Shown here: one piece after another, positions 24,794 through 33,957 of the stretch
Numbering within the stretch: position 1 is the stretch's first letter
How the letters are laid out: every line of letters starts with the position of its first letter
From: an uncultured Chitinophagaceae bacterium
GTDB taxonomy: Bacteria > Bacteroidota > Bacteroidia > Chitinophagales > Chitinophagaceae
Length of the DNA stretch: 48,441 nt
Assembly: GCA_936908745.1 (NCBI GenBank)
Contig: CAKZFX010000029.1
Location: 1 to 48,441, forward strand
Direction: 5' to 3'
The notes under the pieces: generated by a model
Database searches by the model: none
What the model saw: the letters and a program-made list of their open reading frames with translations, nothing else
What the model was told of the DNA's origin: nothing
Position numbers and translations under genes: made by a program

Positions 24794-27700
24794 ATGAAAA
24801 ATTTATTCATACTGCTGGCCATGCTATGCCCTTTACTCTGCATGTGCCAGTTAAAAATGACGATTAAAGGGAACCTGATTAATGAAGAAGGCGACCCCGT
24901 TGCCGGTGCTACCGTACGATTAACAAGTGACAAGGAAAATAAAAACATAGTAGTAAGCGATGCAAAAGGAGCTTTTGTTTTTACGGACGCTTTAGTATAC
25001 GATACCGTTATAGTAACAGCGATGGGCTACCAGCCCGCAAAAGAACCGAATAACGAAAGAGGATTATTGACAATTACATTAAAGAAAGATGTACGCTCTC
25101 TTGGCGAAGTGGTGGTTTCCACCGGCTACCAGCAATTGCCAAAGGAACGGGCCACCGGCTCTTTTGCATTGATAAACCAGGAACAGCTAAGCCGTGTTCC
25201 CTCTCTTTCAGTTTTAGAACGACTGGATGGTATCAGCAATATTTTGTTTGACAAACGCAATGGCGACGATGTAAAACTTCAATTGCGTGGTTTGTATACG
25301 TTGACGGACGGCATCACACAACCATTGATAGTGGTAGATAATTTTCCTTACGAAGGTGATATACAAAGCCTGAACCCCAATGACGTGGAGAGTGTGACCT
25401 TGCTGAAAGATGCCGCCGCCGCTTCCGTATGGGGCGCAAAGGCGGGTAATGGAGTAATCGTTATCACCACCAGGAAGGGCAGGTTTAACCAATCCATGCA
25501 ACTCAATTTTACATTTAACAGCAGCATGACCGCCAAACCCAATCTGCTGCGATTGCCACAATTGTCTTCAAGCGATATAATTGATCTTGAATTGTTTCTT
25601 TTTAATAAAGGTTTTTATGATGCAGACATTAATAATACATCTACCAGGCCGCCGCTTTCACCGTTGGTGGAAATGCTGGTGCGCCGAAGGGCAGGTCAGA
25701 TCAGTGCTGATGATTCGGCCATGCAGGTGCAAGCTTTTCGCGGGCAGGATGTGCGCAGGGATTTTGAAAAGTATCTGTATAATGCGGCCGCTTCCCGGCA
25801 GTATGCGCTAAGCATCAGCGGAGGGTCGCCGAAACATAACTACCAGTTTTCTGTTGGCTATGATAAGGTCAGCTCCGCATTGGCGGGCGATAACCAGCGC
25901 CGTTTTACATTGCGCAGCGGTCATACTTTTCGTTTTACAAACCGGTTTACAGTAACCCCTGTTTTGAGCTTTGCACAAGGCTGGCAGGAAAATAACAGTC
26001 CCGGCGAATACGGTTCTGTGGTTTATCAATTAGGCTCAAGGGCATTGCCACGTTATGCTTCGCTTGTAAATGCCGACGGAACGCCGGCAGCACTTGCCAC
26101 CCGCTATCGTCAAACATTTACCGATACCGTTGGCGCCGGTAAGTTGCTGGACTGGAAGTACAGGCCATTGGACGAGTTGAAGATGGCGGATAATACGTTA
26201 TCAACTCAATTGTTTTTAGCCGATCTGAATTTGCAATATAAGCTGACGTCTTTTTTGACAGCCGAAGCCCAGTATCGCTACCAGCGAAATCAGTCGCTCA
26301 ATGAAAATGTATATAGTGTTGACAGTTATTTTGCAAGAGATCTTATCAATTTGTATACAAACCTGGCGGCTACTTCCGCAGTGCTTCGCAATCCTGTGCC
26401 GCCGGGTGGTATATTGGACAGGAGCAGCGGGCTTTCACAATCGCATAATGGAAGGGCGCAGCTAAGTCTTGATTATCCCGGGCGTTATTATCGTATTGCG
26501 GCATTAGCCGGTGCAGAAGTAAGAGAAACAAAGTCCCAGGCCTATCAAAACCGTGTATATGGTTATGATCAGCGATTAGATGTGGCGGCAGTGGATTACA
26601 AAACCAGTTTTCCACGCATTGCAGGAGGACAAGCCGTTATTCCTTATGCAACAGGTATTGATGCATTGACCAACCGCTTTGTTTCTTTTTATGCAAATGC
26701 TGCATTTACATGGAAACGGCGTTATACATTTTCTGCCAGTGCCCGTCGCGATGCTTCTAATCTTTTCGGTGTAAATACAAATGATAAATGGTCGCCATTC
26801 TGGTCGGCAGGTGCAGCGTGGGATATTGCGGCAGAGCCGTTTTTTAAATCGAAGTCTGTAACACAATTGCGTGCAAGATTTTCTTACGGCTTTAGTGGCA
26901 ACGTAGATCAGTCTCAAACAGCTTATACATTGATCCGGTTTCAATCATCAGCCACTAACAGCCCGGTATTTTTTCCTTATGCGCAGGTGTTATCGCCACC
27001 CAATCCCGATTTGAGATGGGAGCGGGTGCGTACGTTGAATGCTGCTGTTGATTTCAGGTATAAGGATTGGTTATCGGGCAGCGTGGAGTATTACCGCAAA
27101 CGTTCCACAGATGTGTTGGCGGGGCAATTGTTAGACCCGACCACGGGTTTTGGTATTATTACAGCTAATACAGCACATATAACCGGAACAGGCGCAGAAG
27201 TACAATTGACGGCAAAATGGCTTCGGGGTGATAAGATAAAATGGCAAACGGATTTCTTATTTAATTATGCCAGTTATAAAGTAACCCGTTACCTGTTTGA
27301 TAAGAACACAGATGGCTATACAAGCTCGGGTACAATCATCAACCCGATAGAAGGTTATAATCCTTATTTACTGGTAAGCTATCGTTGGGGTGGTCTTGAT
27401 GGCGCCAATGGCAACCCGCTTGGTTTTGTAAGTGGCAGGCCCAGTACAGATTATACAACTATTACACGCAACACTCCACTGGCTGAGCAGGTGATACATG
27501 GCCCGGGATTGCCGCCCTATTTTGGCAACCTTCTTAATAGTATTTCTTATAAGAGGACAACCCTTTCGTTTAACATCGTTTACCAGTTGGGGCATTATTT
27601 GCGTAAGCCCACTATTTCTTATAGCTCACTGTTTGCCTCGGGTGATGGCAATATTGATTACCTGAAACGCTGGCAGCAGCCGGGTGATGAGTTTTATACA

Positions 27701-27997
27701 AATGTGCCTTCGATGATTTATCCCAACCCATCGGTTGAAAGAGATGTCTTTTATACTAATTCGGAAGTGACGGCGATAAAAGCGGGTTCTGTCCGCCTCT
27801 ATGACTGCCGTGTTTCACAATTATTACCGTGGGGCAAACCCAAAGCGAATCGCCAGTCGCAGATAAGCCTGTTTGTGTATGCTTCTAACCTGAATATGAT
27901 TGTATGGAGAGCTAATGACGAAGGGATTGACCCTTTGTTTCCCGGCACCCGCAAACCTCCTGTTACTGTTTCCTTTGGTATCAATATGCAATTATAA
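24794..27997 (+). CDS. SusC/RagA family TonB-linked outer membrane protein
   Basis: A 1067-residue outer-membrane transporter. After a signal peptide (to about residue 19), residues 22-100 form a carboxypeptidase-regulatory-like domain (IKGNLINEEGDPVAGATV), then a TonB plug with LQLRGLYTLTDGITQPLIVVDN, NPNDVESVTLLKDAAAASVWGAKAGNGVIVITTRKG-type wording, then a beta-barrel. SusC proteins import glycans, peptides or other large nutrients together with a SusD lipoprotein, powered by TonB. The SusD partner starts 21 bases downstream. The cargo is not evident: no glycoside hydrolase lies in the operon. No ECF/FecR pair is adjacent. Confidence 0.96.
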   Translation: MKNLFILLAMLCPLLCMCQLKMTIKGNLINEEGDPVAGATVRLTSDKENKNIVVSDAKGAFVFTDALVYDTVIVTAMGYQPAKEPNNERGLLTITLKKDVRSLGEVVVSTGYQQLPKERATGSFALINQEQLSRVPSLSVLERLDGISNILFDKRNGDDVKLQLRGLYTLTDGITQPLIVVDNFPYEGDIQSLNPNDVESVTLLKDAAAASVWGAKAGNGVIVITTRKGRFNQSMQLNFTFNSSMTAKPNLLRLPQLSSSDIIDLELFLFNKGFYDADINNTSTRPPLSPLVEMLVRRRAGQISADDSAMQVQAFRGQDVRRDFEKYLYNAAASRQYALSISGGSPKHNYQFSVGYDKVSSALAGDNQRRFTLRSGHTFRFTNRFTVTPVLSFAQGWQENNSPGEYGSVVYQLGSRALPRYASLVNADGTPAALATRYRQTFTDTVGAGKLLDWKYRPLDELKMADNTLSTQLFLADLNLQYKLTSFLTAEAQYRYQRNQSLNENVYSVDSYFARDLINLYTNLAATSAVLRNPVPPGGILDRSSGLSQSHNGRAQLSLDYPGRYYRIAALAGAEVRETKSQAYQNRVYGYDQRLDVAAVDYKTSFPRIAGGQAVIPYATGIDALTNRFVSFYANAAFTWKRRYTFSASARRDASNLFGVNTNDKWSPFWSAGAAWDIAAEPFFKSKSVTQLRARFSYGFSGNVDQSQTAYTLIRFQSSATNSPVFFPYAQVLSPPNPDLRWERVRTLNAAVDFRYKDWLSGSVEYYRKRSTDVLAGQLLDPTTGFGIITANTAHITGTGAEVQLTAKWLRGDKIKWQTDFLFNYASYKVTRYLFDKNTDGYTSSGTIINPIEGYNPYLLVSYRWGGLDGANGNPLGFVSGRPSTDYTTITRNTPLAEQVIHGPGLPPYFGNLLNSISYKRTTLSFNIVYQLGHYLRKPTISYSSLFASGDGNIDYLKRWQQPGDEFYTNVPSMIYPNPSVERDVFYTNSEVTAIKAGSVRLYDCRVSQLLPWGKPKANRQSQISLFVYASNLNMIVWRANDEGIDPLFPGTRKPPVTVSFGINMQL

Positions 27998-28018
27998 AAA
28001 CACTTCAACCATTATTAT

Positions 28019-29374
28019 ATGAAACCTTTTTTCCTCTTTTGTTTATTTATCACAGGGCTTTTTAGTTCCTGCAAAAAGTATCTTTCTGAAATACCGGACA
28101 AGAAGCTGGCAATACCCTCCACGCCGGCTGATTTGCAGGCGATATTGGATAATTACAGGGGTATGAGTAGTTTTTATCCATTTGCTCCTGAAATTCTTGC
28201 TGATAATTATTATATGACGACTTCCTCTTTTTTGAGTATTACAAATGAAACGTATCGTAATTATTATACATGGCAGCCAACGACGGAATCAGAGGCATGG
28301 CCGGGAGTATATGGTCCTGTTGGTGACGCCAATGTAGTATTGGATAATGTGGATCGTATAGCCGCGGCAACTCCTGGTAGCTCTTCATTAAATGAAGTAA
28401 AAGGCGCTGCGCTTTTTTTCAGGGCTTTTAGTTTTCAATTGGGTGCAGAGTTATTTGGACAACCTTACCGTTCTGCTACCGCGGAAACGGATGCTGGCAT
28501 TGCATTGAGATTAACAGCTTCTATTGAAGAGCCAACTACGAGGGCGACGATGGCTGCCACTTACCGGCAGATCATATCGGATGCAAAAAAAGCAATCCCT
28601 TTGCTGCCTGTTACTCCTTTGATAAAAACAAGACCCTCGCAACCGGCTGCCTGTGCATTGCTGGCAAGGGCCTATTTATGTATGCAGCAATATGATTCAG
28701 CGTTTACCTATGCAGATGCGGCGCTGAGTTTATATGGCGACAGCCTGATGAATTTTAATTCACTGTCGGCAACAGCCACGGCACCTATCAAACGATTTAA
28801 TGCAGAAGTGATTTTTCATGCCCGTAGTGCGGTAACGGGCACTCTTAATCCCGGCAGGGCGATCATTGATTCATTATTGTTCAGGAGTTATCATGCCAAT
28901 GACCTGCGACGAACGATCTATTATAAAGCAGCCACAGACGGTACCGCCACTTTCAAAGGCGATTATGATGGGTCTGGCACAAGCAGTGGTTATGTGTTTT
29001 GTGGTTTGGTGACGGATGAATTGTTGCTTACCCGTGCGGAATGTCTTGCAAGGGCTGGTAAGACCGCAGAGGCGTTGCAGGATTTAAATAAGCTACTCCG
29101 TTCAAGATGGAAGACAGGCTTGTTTACAAATTATACTGCTGCCACGCCACAGGAAGCGCTGGCGCTGGTATTAACCGAACGCAGAAAGGAATTGTTGTTT
29201 CGCGGCACCCGCTGGATGGATCTGCGACGGCTGAAAGATGACCCGGCATTTTCAGTAACACCCAAGCGGTTTGTCAATAACCTGAATTATGAATTAACAC
29301 CCCGCAGCCTGCGGTATACGTTGCGTATCCCGGAATCTATTATTGCTATAACGGGCATGCAGCAGAATCCTTAA
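28019..29374 (+). CDS. RagB/SusD family nutrient-binding lipoprotein
   Basis: A 451-residue surface lipoprotein with lipobox LFSSC, Cys18 as lipidation site. The N-terminal segment KYLSEIPDKKLAIPST and the C-terminal ERRKELLFRGTRWMDLRRLKDDP are hallmarks of SusD proteins, which form the lid over a SusC barrel and bind the nutrient with TPR-like helices. Its gene sits between SusC and a TlpA-like gene with short gaps, so the three probably form one operon. Confidence 0.95.
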   Translation: MKPFFLFCLFITGLFSSCKKYLSEIPDKKLAIPSTPADLQAILDNYRGMSSFYPFAPEILADNYYMTTSSFLSITNETYRNYYTWQPTTESEAWPGVYGPVGDANVVLDNVDRIAAATPGSSSLNEVKGAALFFRAFSFQLGAELFGQPYRSATAETDAGIALRLTASIEEPTTRATMAATYRQIISDAKKAIPLLPVTPLIKTRPSQPAACALLARAYLCMQQYDSAFTYADAALSLYGDSLMNFNSLSATATAPIKRFNAEVIFHARSAVTGTLNPGRAIIDSLLFRSYHANDLRRTIYYKAATDGTATFKGDYDGSGTSSGYVFCGLVTDELLLTRAECLARAGKTAEALQDLNKLLRSRWKTGLFTNYTAATPQEALALVLTERRKELLFRGTRWMDLRRLKDDPAFSVTPKRFVNNLNYELTPRSLRYTLRIPESIIAITGMQQNP

Positions 29375-29389
29375 TTGTAAAGTTTTTTT

Positions 29390-30289
29390 ATGCGAAAGTT
29401 TGTTTTCATTTTAGGCATACTCGCTTTTGCACTTTATGGAAAAGCGCAGATAAGACCGTTGAATATGGGTGATACGCTTCCCTCTTTTAAATCTGGTAAA
29501 ACAATCAACCACCCTGCAGGAGTGATTAATCTTGACGATTATAAAGGAAAGCTTGTGATCCTTGATTTTTGGGCAAGTTATTGTGCAGGCTGCATACGTG
29601 CCTTGCCTGGATTGCATGCCTTGCAACAAAAGTACCGGGACAGGGTAGCGATTATTGTGGTCACATCACAGCCGCAGGCCGAAGCAGATTCATTCTGGAA
29701 AAAGAACAAAATAACAAAGGACTTTTTCCTGCCGGTTATTACAGACGATAGTGTATTGAAAAAATATTTCCCTTATGCCACATTGCCGCATGAAGTGTGG
29801 ATAGGGCCGGTTGGAGTGGTAAAGTCTGTTACGACTGCTGAGTATGTAACAGCAGAAAACATAGAGCTGATGCTGAATAATAAGCCTGTTTACTGGCGTG
29901 GAAAGACGCCCAAAAAGGCTTTTGATTTTCGCCAGCCGTTAATAGATATAGGTAATAATTCAGAACGATCTTCTTCATCTCTTTATTATTCAGTTTTTAC
30001 CGGCTCCCTGCCGGGCACAGGAAGTTATTTGGGTATTAATAAAGATAGTTCTGGTCATTTTATGCGTTTCTCTGCTGTTAACTTTGGATTACCGGTTCTT
30101 TATTATACGGCACTTGAAAAAATGGGCTGGCAGCGAATCGGAGATCGTACAATCTATAAATTAAAAGACAGCAGCCGTTTTTTTTACACTAAAGAACAGG
30201 GGTTTTTAGAAGAGTGGCGGATAAAAAACAATTATTGTTATGAAGCCACCTATCCCGTAGATACAGACGATGAAAGTATAGGAAGATAA
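29390..30289 (+). CDS. TlpA-like thioredoxin-fold protein with C-terminal extension
   Basis: A 299-residue exported protein with a signal peptide ending near KAQ at 20. Residues about 24-165 form a TlpA/AhpC-TSA thioredoxin domain with the redox pair Cys65-Ala-Gly-Cys68 in FWASYCAGC. The cis-Pro segment TLPHEVWIG fits too. About 130 residues after the fold (from 170) are not part of a normal TlpA and I do not recognise them. It lies 15 bases after SusD, so it is probably part of the same uptake operon. The role in disulfide reduction or in processing the imported material is inferred. Confidence 0.9.
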   Translation: MRKFVFILGILAFALYGKAQIRPLNMGDTLPSFKSGKTINHPAGVINLDDYKGKLVILDFWASYCAGCIRALPGLHALQQKYRDRVAIIVVTSQPQAEADSFWKKNKITKDFFLPVITDDSVLKKYFPYATLPHEVWIGPVGVVKSVTTAEYVTAENIELMLNNKPVYWRGKTPKKAFDFRQPLIDIGNNSERSSSSLYYSVFTGSLPGTGSYLGINKDSSGHFMRFSAVNFGLPVLYYTALEKMGWQRIGDRTIYKLKDSSRFFYTKEQGFLEEWRIKNNYCYEATYPVDTDDESIGR

Positions 30290-30331
30290 ATCATTGCGGA
30301 TTTAAATCGTTTTTCGGCATTTCGCAGTTAT

Positions 30332-30634
30332 GTGATTAGAAAGAAAGTGGATTGCTGGGTTATTAAACCTGCAAAAAAGAGAAAAGGCCAAAAGTTGAAT
30401 GTGTCGGCTCCTCGTGTAGGGCGCTATAGGAATGCTGAAAGTATGGAGAAGATATCAAATGATATAAGGGCCATTGTAGTGAACGAGGCAAAGAATTTTA
30501 ATGACTATCCTATCGTTGTAGCTATTGAAGAGTTGCGTGATATTGAAAAGTTCAATCGTCGTTTACAATTGTATGGCCTGAAGCTGGCGAAAAAGAAGAG
30601 AGCAATAGATTTTTTGATGATAGAGGAAAAGTAG
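30332..30634 (+). CDS. hypothetical basic protein
   Basis: A 100-residue, Lys/Arg-rich protein starting at a GTG. No membrane segment or known domain is visible. A helix-rich middle part (MEKISNDIRAIVVNEAKNFNDYP) precedes a basic tail (LYGLKLAKKKRAID). A strong bidirectional terminator follows directly at the stop, which supports an expressed gene. Function unknown. Confidence 0.5.
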   Translation: MIRKKVDCWVIKPAKKRKGQKLNVSAPRVGRYRNAESMEKISNDIRAIVVNEAKNFNDYPIVVAIEELRDIEKFNRRLQLYGLKLAKKKRAIDFLMIEEK

Positions 30635-30636
30635 CA

Positions 30637-30660
30637 TAAGGGCAGCTTTCGCTGCCCTTA
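30637..30660. terminator. bidirectional terminator
   Basis: TAAGGGCAGC (30637-30646) and GCTGCCCTTA (30651-30660) form a perfect 10-bp stem with loop TTTC. It lies at the junction of two convergent genes and is followed by CATTTTAAT on the plus strand. Confidence 0.85.
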
Positions 30661-30664
30661 CATT

Positions 30665-31021
30665 TTAATCATTTTTGCGGTCTACCACCACTCCATCGTA
30701 CGAGCCGGGGTTTGCAAAGAATACATCGATTTCTCCTTGTTCTGCTGTGCTAAGCACTGGCAAGGCGGCAGACGTTTCATCGGATGGTTCTGCAAAAATG
30801 CCGCAATAGCCTTCCATACCGCCACAGTATGGATTGTCACCGATGAGAACATAGTGAGAAGCCTGTTTTGCGTTGTAAGCATCGGGAGCAGGTATACCCG
30901 CTTCACCCGTTCGGTATTTAAACCATTTATATTCCAGCTTTTGCTTTTCCGGCTGATTGATAAAGGAAAAGAGGATAGCGCTAAACGCTACGATTGCCGC
31001 CGCTATGAAATACTTTTTCAT
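30665..31021 (-). CDS. hypothetical exported protein, possibly DUF6520-like
   Basis: About 118 residues from the start used (MKKYFIAAAIVAFSAILFSF), which gives a good signal peptide; a start 12 codons upstream is less likely. The mature part carries EYKWFKYRTGE and a Cys pair in NPYCGGMEGYC that may be a disulfide. Short Bacteroidota exported proteins with a KWFKY-like start are sometimes called DUF6520, but I am not sure of this match. Confidence 0.6.
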   Translation of the reverse strand: MKKYFIAAAIVAFSAILFSFINQPEKQKLEYKWFKYRTGEAGIPAPDAYNAKQASHYVLIGDNPYCGGMEGYCGIFAEPSDETSAALPVLSTAEQGEIDVFFANPGSYDGVVVDRKND

Positions 31022-31057
31022 AATCGTGGAAGCTTTTATAATCTTAAAAAGCCTCAA

Positions 31058-31451
31058 AAACTCTGATTTTAAATAGTGCCTACTTTTTTAGACAGGTGTT
31101 CGGCTATTCCTGGTATGAAACTTCATTGATTTAGTTGCTTACGCAAAAGAGAGGGTTATGGCGGAGATCAAATGCAGGGCTGTTTTTCAAAAACTGGTGC
31201 TCTTCTGTCTTAGTTGTTACGGGGTGTAAGAAAATTATCCGGGCTTATTGTTATACAAATTTTATAAATATTCTGAATAAAAAACACCCGTATAATTACC
31301 GAAAGTAAAACTCCTTAAGTGTTTTTTAATGCGCAGTAAGAAGCAACTAGGCAGATGTATGTAGATAGAAACCTATCCGTATTAATACGGTTGTTTGCCA
31401 ACGGTGATACACAGAATTTGCCATTCTTCTTTCACCTAAAAAACAATCATT
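31058..31451. other. intergenic region, nothing recognised
   Basis: Between the divergent exported-protein gene and the small protein gene at 31452. No gene-like frame, no strong hairpin and no clear promoter. A weak TTTG...AATTTG pair at 31394-31422 could be a promoter for 31452 but the -7 element is poor. Confidence 0.4.
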
Positions 31452-31808
31452 ATGAGCAGTTTTATTTCATTGCAACGAGCCATTGACATGACAACACTGT
31501 ATCGCCAGGAAAAAGAAAATATACTGGCGCCTGCTTACAGGGGACAAAATATACTGGCAAGGTGTGAAACCCTTGACCGCGATATTTTTGACACCCTCCT
31601 GGCAAAGCCTGATTGCACAGGTATCCGCATTTACTATGGCATGGACGAATCACTAAAAGTACATGCAATGGTGGTTGCGGTAAACAGTAAGAATGAAGAT
31701 ATTTTGCCCCAGGATGAACTGTCAAAAGACAATACCGGGGATTATATCGGGGATGAAACACAACGCTGCCCGCCGGATTGTCCTCCTGAATCTGACTTAA
31801 ATCCTTAG
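31452..31808 (+). CDS. hypothetical protein at the head of a two-component cluster
   Basis: A 118-residue cytoplasmic protein beginning MSSFISLQRAIDMTTLYRQEKENILAP and ending in a Cys/Pro-rich tail with CPPDCPPE. The segment CTGIRIYYGMDES and the following VHAMVVAVNSKNEDIL suggest an alpha/beta fold. I do not recognise a family name. It lies 12 bases upstream of the membrane protein gene that precedes a histidine kinase, so it probably belongs to the same transcription unit. Confidence 0.6.
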   Translation: MSSFISLQRAIDMTTLYRQEKENILAPAYRGQNILARCETLDRDIFDTLLAKPDCTGIRIYYGMDESLKVHAMVVAVNSKNEDILPQDELSKDNTGDYIGDETQRCPPDCPPESDLNP

Positions 31809-31820
31809 TTTTAATGCTTC

Positions 31821-32474
31821 ATGACCTTTACACTTGTCCAGATACTAAGTTTCTCAATAGCAATAGGGGCTATTATAGGCCTGGTCCGTTTAAAAAATAC
31901 GGACCAGGCTTTTTTGCCCTTTATATTTTTTTTGTGGAGCGGCTTTTTAAACGAAGCTATTTCAACAATTCGTATCTATTATCATAATAGCAGTGCGATT
32001 AATAATAATATTTATGTGCTGGTTTCATCATTGTTATTGTTATGGCTTTTTAAGAACTGGAAAGTATTTGGCGTACACTCTAAAAAGGTGTTTTATGTAC
32101 TTTTTATACTATTTGTGCTTATATGGAGCTGGGAAAATTTTATTTATTCGTCAATAAGATCGTTTTCTTCTTATTTCCGTATTGCGTACAGTTTTATTAT
32201 TGTTTTATTGAGCATCCAGATGATCAATAAGTTTTTGTTGGAAAACAGCACACACTTACTTCGGAATTCTGTTTTCCTGATATGCCTGGGTTTCATCATT
32301 TTTTTTACTTATAAGGTATTGATTGAGATATTCTGGATATATGGATTAAATTCAACCAGCAATTTCGGAATACAGGTTTTCCGGATATTGATATACGTTA
32401 ATCTTGCTGTTAATTTACTATACGCGTTAGCTGCTTTATGGATGCCCAGGAAGAGAGAATCTTTGTTGCAATAA
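31821..32474 (+). CDS. multi-TM membrane protein, probable sensor partner of a histidine kinase
   Basis: A 217-residue protein with about seven hydrophobic segments over its whole length, Asn/Tyr-rich loops and a basic C-terminus (MPRKRESLL). No domain can be named. It overlaps the start of the histidine kinase gene by 37 bases, so the two are translationally linked. A plausible role is the sensory input module for the kinase, which lacks one itself (inference). An N-terminal segment without a cleavage site supports an integral inner-membrane protein. Confidence 0.7.
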   Translation: MTFTLVQILSFSIAIGAIIGLVRLKNTDQAFLPFIFFLWSGFLNEAISTIRIYYHNSSAINNNIYVLVSSLLLLWLFKNWKVFGVHSKKVFYVLFILFVLIWSWENFIYSSIRSFSSYFRIAYSFIIVLLSIQMINKFLLENSTHLLRNSVFLICLGFIIFFTYKVLIEIFWIYGLNSTSNFGIQVFRILIYVNLAVNLLYALAALWMPRKRESLLQ

Positions 32475-33184
32475 TTATTACGGCTGTTGTGCTGGGGATA
32501 ATTATTGTTTTTTTTGCTGTATCTATTATACGACAGCAACGAAGAGTTATTCTTTTACAGAAAGCCAATATCCTCGCAGAAATAAAAACAATGGAAGCGG
32601 AACGAAGCCGGATTGCAGCTGATTTGCATGACGAATTAGGTCCCTTGTTATCTGTTATTAAATTCCAGGTAGATTATGGCCGGCAACCGGGAAACGGCTA
32701 CGCAGAGCTGGATAAAGCAAGTGAGCAATTGGACGAGATTATCAGCCGCATGCGTGAAATAGCCAATAACCTGATGCCAAGTTCTTTGCTTCGTAAAGGT
32801 CTTATTATTGCATTAAAAGAGTATATACAAAGGATGGAAGCGTCGGGTATGCGATTGAAAATACTTTTTAGCCATCCGCCGGAGTTAGTATTACAGGAAC
32901 ACCAGGTACTGCATGTGTACCGGACGTTGCAGGAAGTTATTCATAATACTGTAAAACATGCGGACGCAGAATTATTGCAACTTAAAATAGAGATAAAAGA
33001 CGGGAAATTGTTATTGTTGTGCAGGGATAATGGCAAGGGATTTAATACGGACAGGATAAGCAAAGAGAAAACGGGTATAGGTCTGACCAGCTTAAAAAAT
33101 CGCACCGAAATATTGGGTGGCCAGATGATAACCGAATCCCAGGAAGGAAAGGGAACAGCTTTTTTATTTACTATTCCTTTGTAA
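32438..33184 (+). CDS. NarL-type sensor histidine kinase, short
   Basis: A 248-residue kinase with one membrane segment (about 8-30), then a HisKA_3 dimerisation region with His64 in AADLHDELGPLLSV as phosphorylation site, and a HATPase with EVIHNTVKHADAE (N box), CRDNGKGFN (G1) and GIGLTSLKNRTEILGG (G2). There is no input domain besides the TM. It overlaps the upstream multi-TM gene and is followed 4 bases later by its response regulator. Confidence 0.92.
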   Translation: MDAQEERIFVAIIITAVVLGIIIVFFAVSIIRQQRRVILLQKANILAEIKTMEAERSRIAADLHDELGPLLSVIKFQVDYGRQPGNGYAELDKASEQLDEIISRMREIANNLMPSSLLRKGLIIALKEYIQRMEASGMRLKILFSHPPELVLQEHQVLHVYRTLQEVIHNTVKHADAELLQLKIEIKDGKLLLLCRDNGKGFNTDRISKEKTGIGLTSLKNRTEILGGQMITESQEGKGTAFLFTIPL

Positions 33185-33188
33185 AATA

Positions 33189-33860
33189 ATGAAGGATCTG
33201 ATTATGTATTCATCCATAAAACTCGTCATTGCTGACGATCATGAAATATTTAGAGAAGGGTTTAAGCTGCTATTGCGCAACCAGACGACTGTTGAACTGG
33301 TAGGCGAAGCAGAAAATGGCCGTGAATTATTGCAGGTGGTAAGGCAACAGCAACCGGATATAGTGATAGTGGATATCAAGATGCCGGTAATGGACGGTAT
33401 TGAGGCTTGCAAAGCTATCCGCAAGGAATTTCCTGCTATACAGGTTATAGCCCTTTCCATGTTTAATGATGATAGCCTGATTGTAGATATGCTGGAAGCG
33501 GGCGCCAAAGGCTACCTGCTGAAAAATACGAACAGGGAAGAACTGGTGCAGGCTGCTTCCGCTGTTTATAAAGGCAATCCTTATTATTGCTCTGCTACCT
33601 CCGAAAAGCTGACACGGATGATTGGTGAAAGCAAGTTTAACCCTTACCGGAGCAAGCCAGCGGTTAAATTTACTCCCCGGGAATTGGACATTATCAAACT
33701 AATGTGCGAACAGTTTACCAGTAAAGAAATAGCGCAACAACTGGGTCTTAGTATCCGGACGGTTGAAAGTCATCGCGAAAAAATCCAGGAAAAAGCCGAG
33801 GCCAAAAACTCTATCGGTATCGTGGTATATGCGATTAAGCATGAGTTGTTTAAGCCATAG
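33189..33860 (+). CDS. NarL/FixJ-family response regulator
   Basis: A 223-residue regulator. The receiver has Asp62 in IVIVDIKMPVMDG as phospho-acceptor (Asp57 if the inner ATG is the true start), and the acidic pair in VIADDHE. The C-terminal LuxR-type HTH is clear: FTPRELDIIKLMCEQFTSKEIAQ and LGLSIRTVESHREKI. It likely gets its phosphate from the kinase just upstream. Target genes are unknown; the TPR lipoprotein gene downstream is a candidate. Confidence 0.93.
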   Translation: MKDLIMYSSIKLVIADDHEIFREGFKLLLRNQTTVELVGEAENGRELLQVVRQQQPDIVIVDIKMPVMDGIEACKAIRKEFPAIQVIALSMFNDDSLIVDMLEAGAKGYLLKNTNREELVQAASAVYKGNPYYCSATSEKLTRMIGESKFNPYRSKPAVKFTPRELDIIKLMCEQFTSKEIAQQLGLSIRTVESHREKIQEKAEAKNSIGIVVYAIKHELFKP

Positions 33861-33957
33861 CTACGGGCCATGACTGAAGTCCGGTTTATTTTGAAGTAAA
33901 GAATAAGTGGTATCTTTTATTGGAAAACCAGTAAAACTCAACTTCAAACTATACTGT

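Noticed and set aside
24794..30289. Glycan-utilisation locus (PUL)
   Set aside because: SusC and SusD are present but there is no glycoside hydrolase, lyase or hybrid sensor in the operon, so calling it a PUL for a given glycan would be guesswork.
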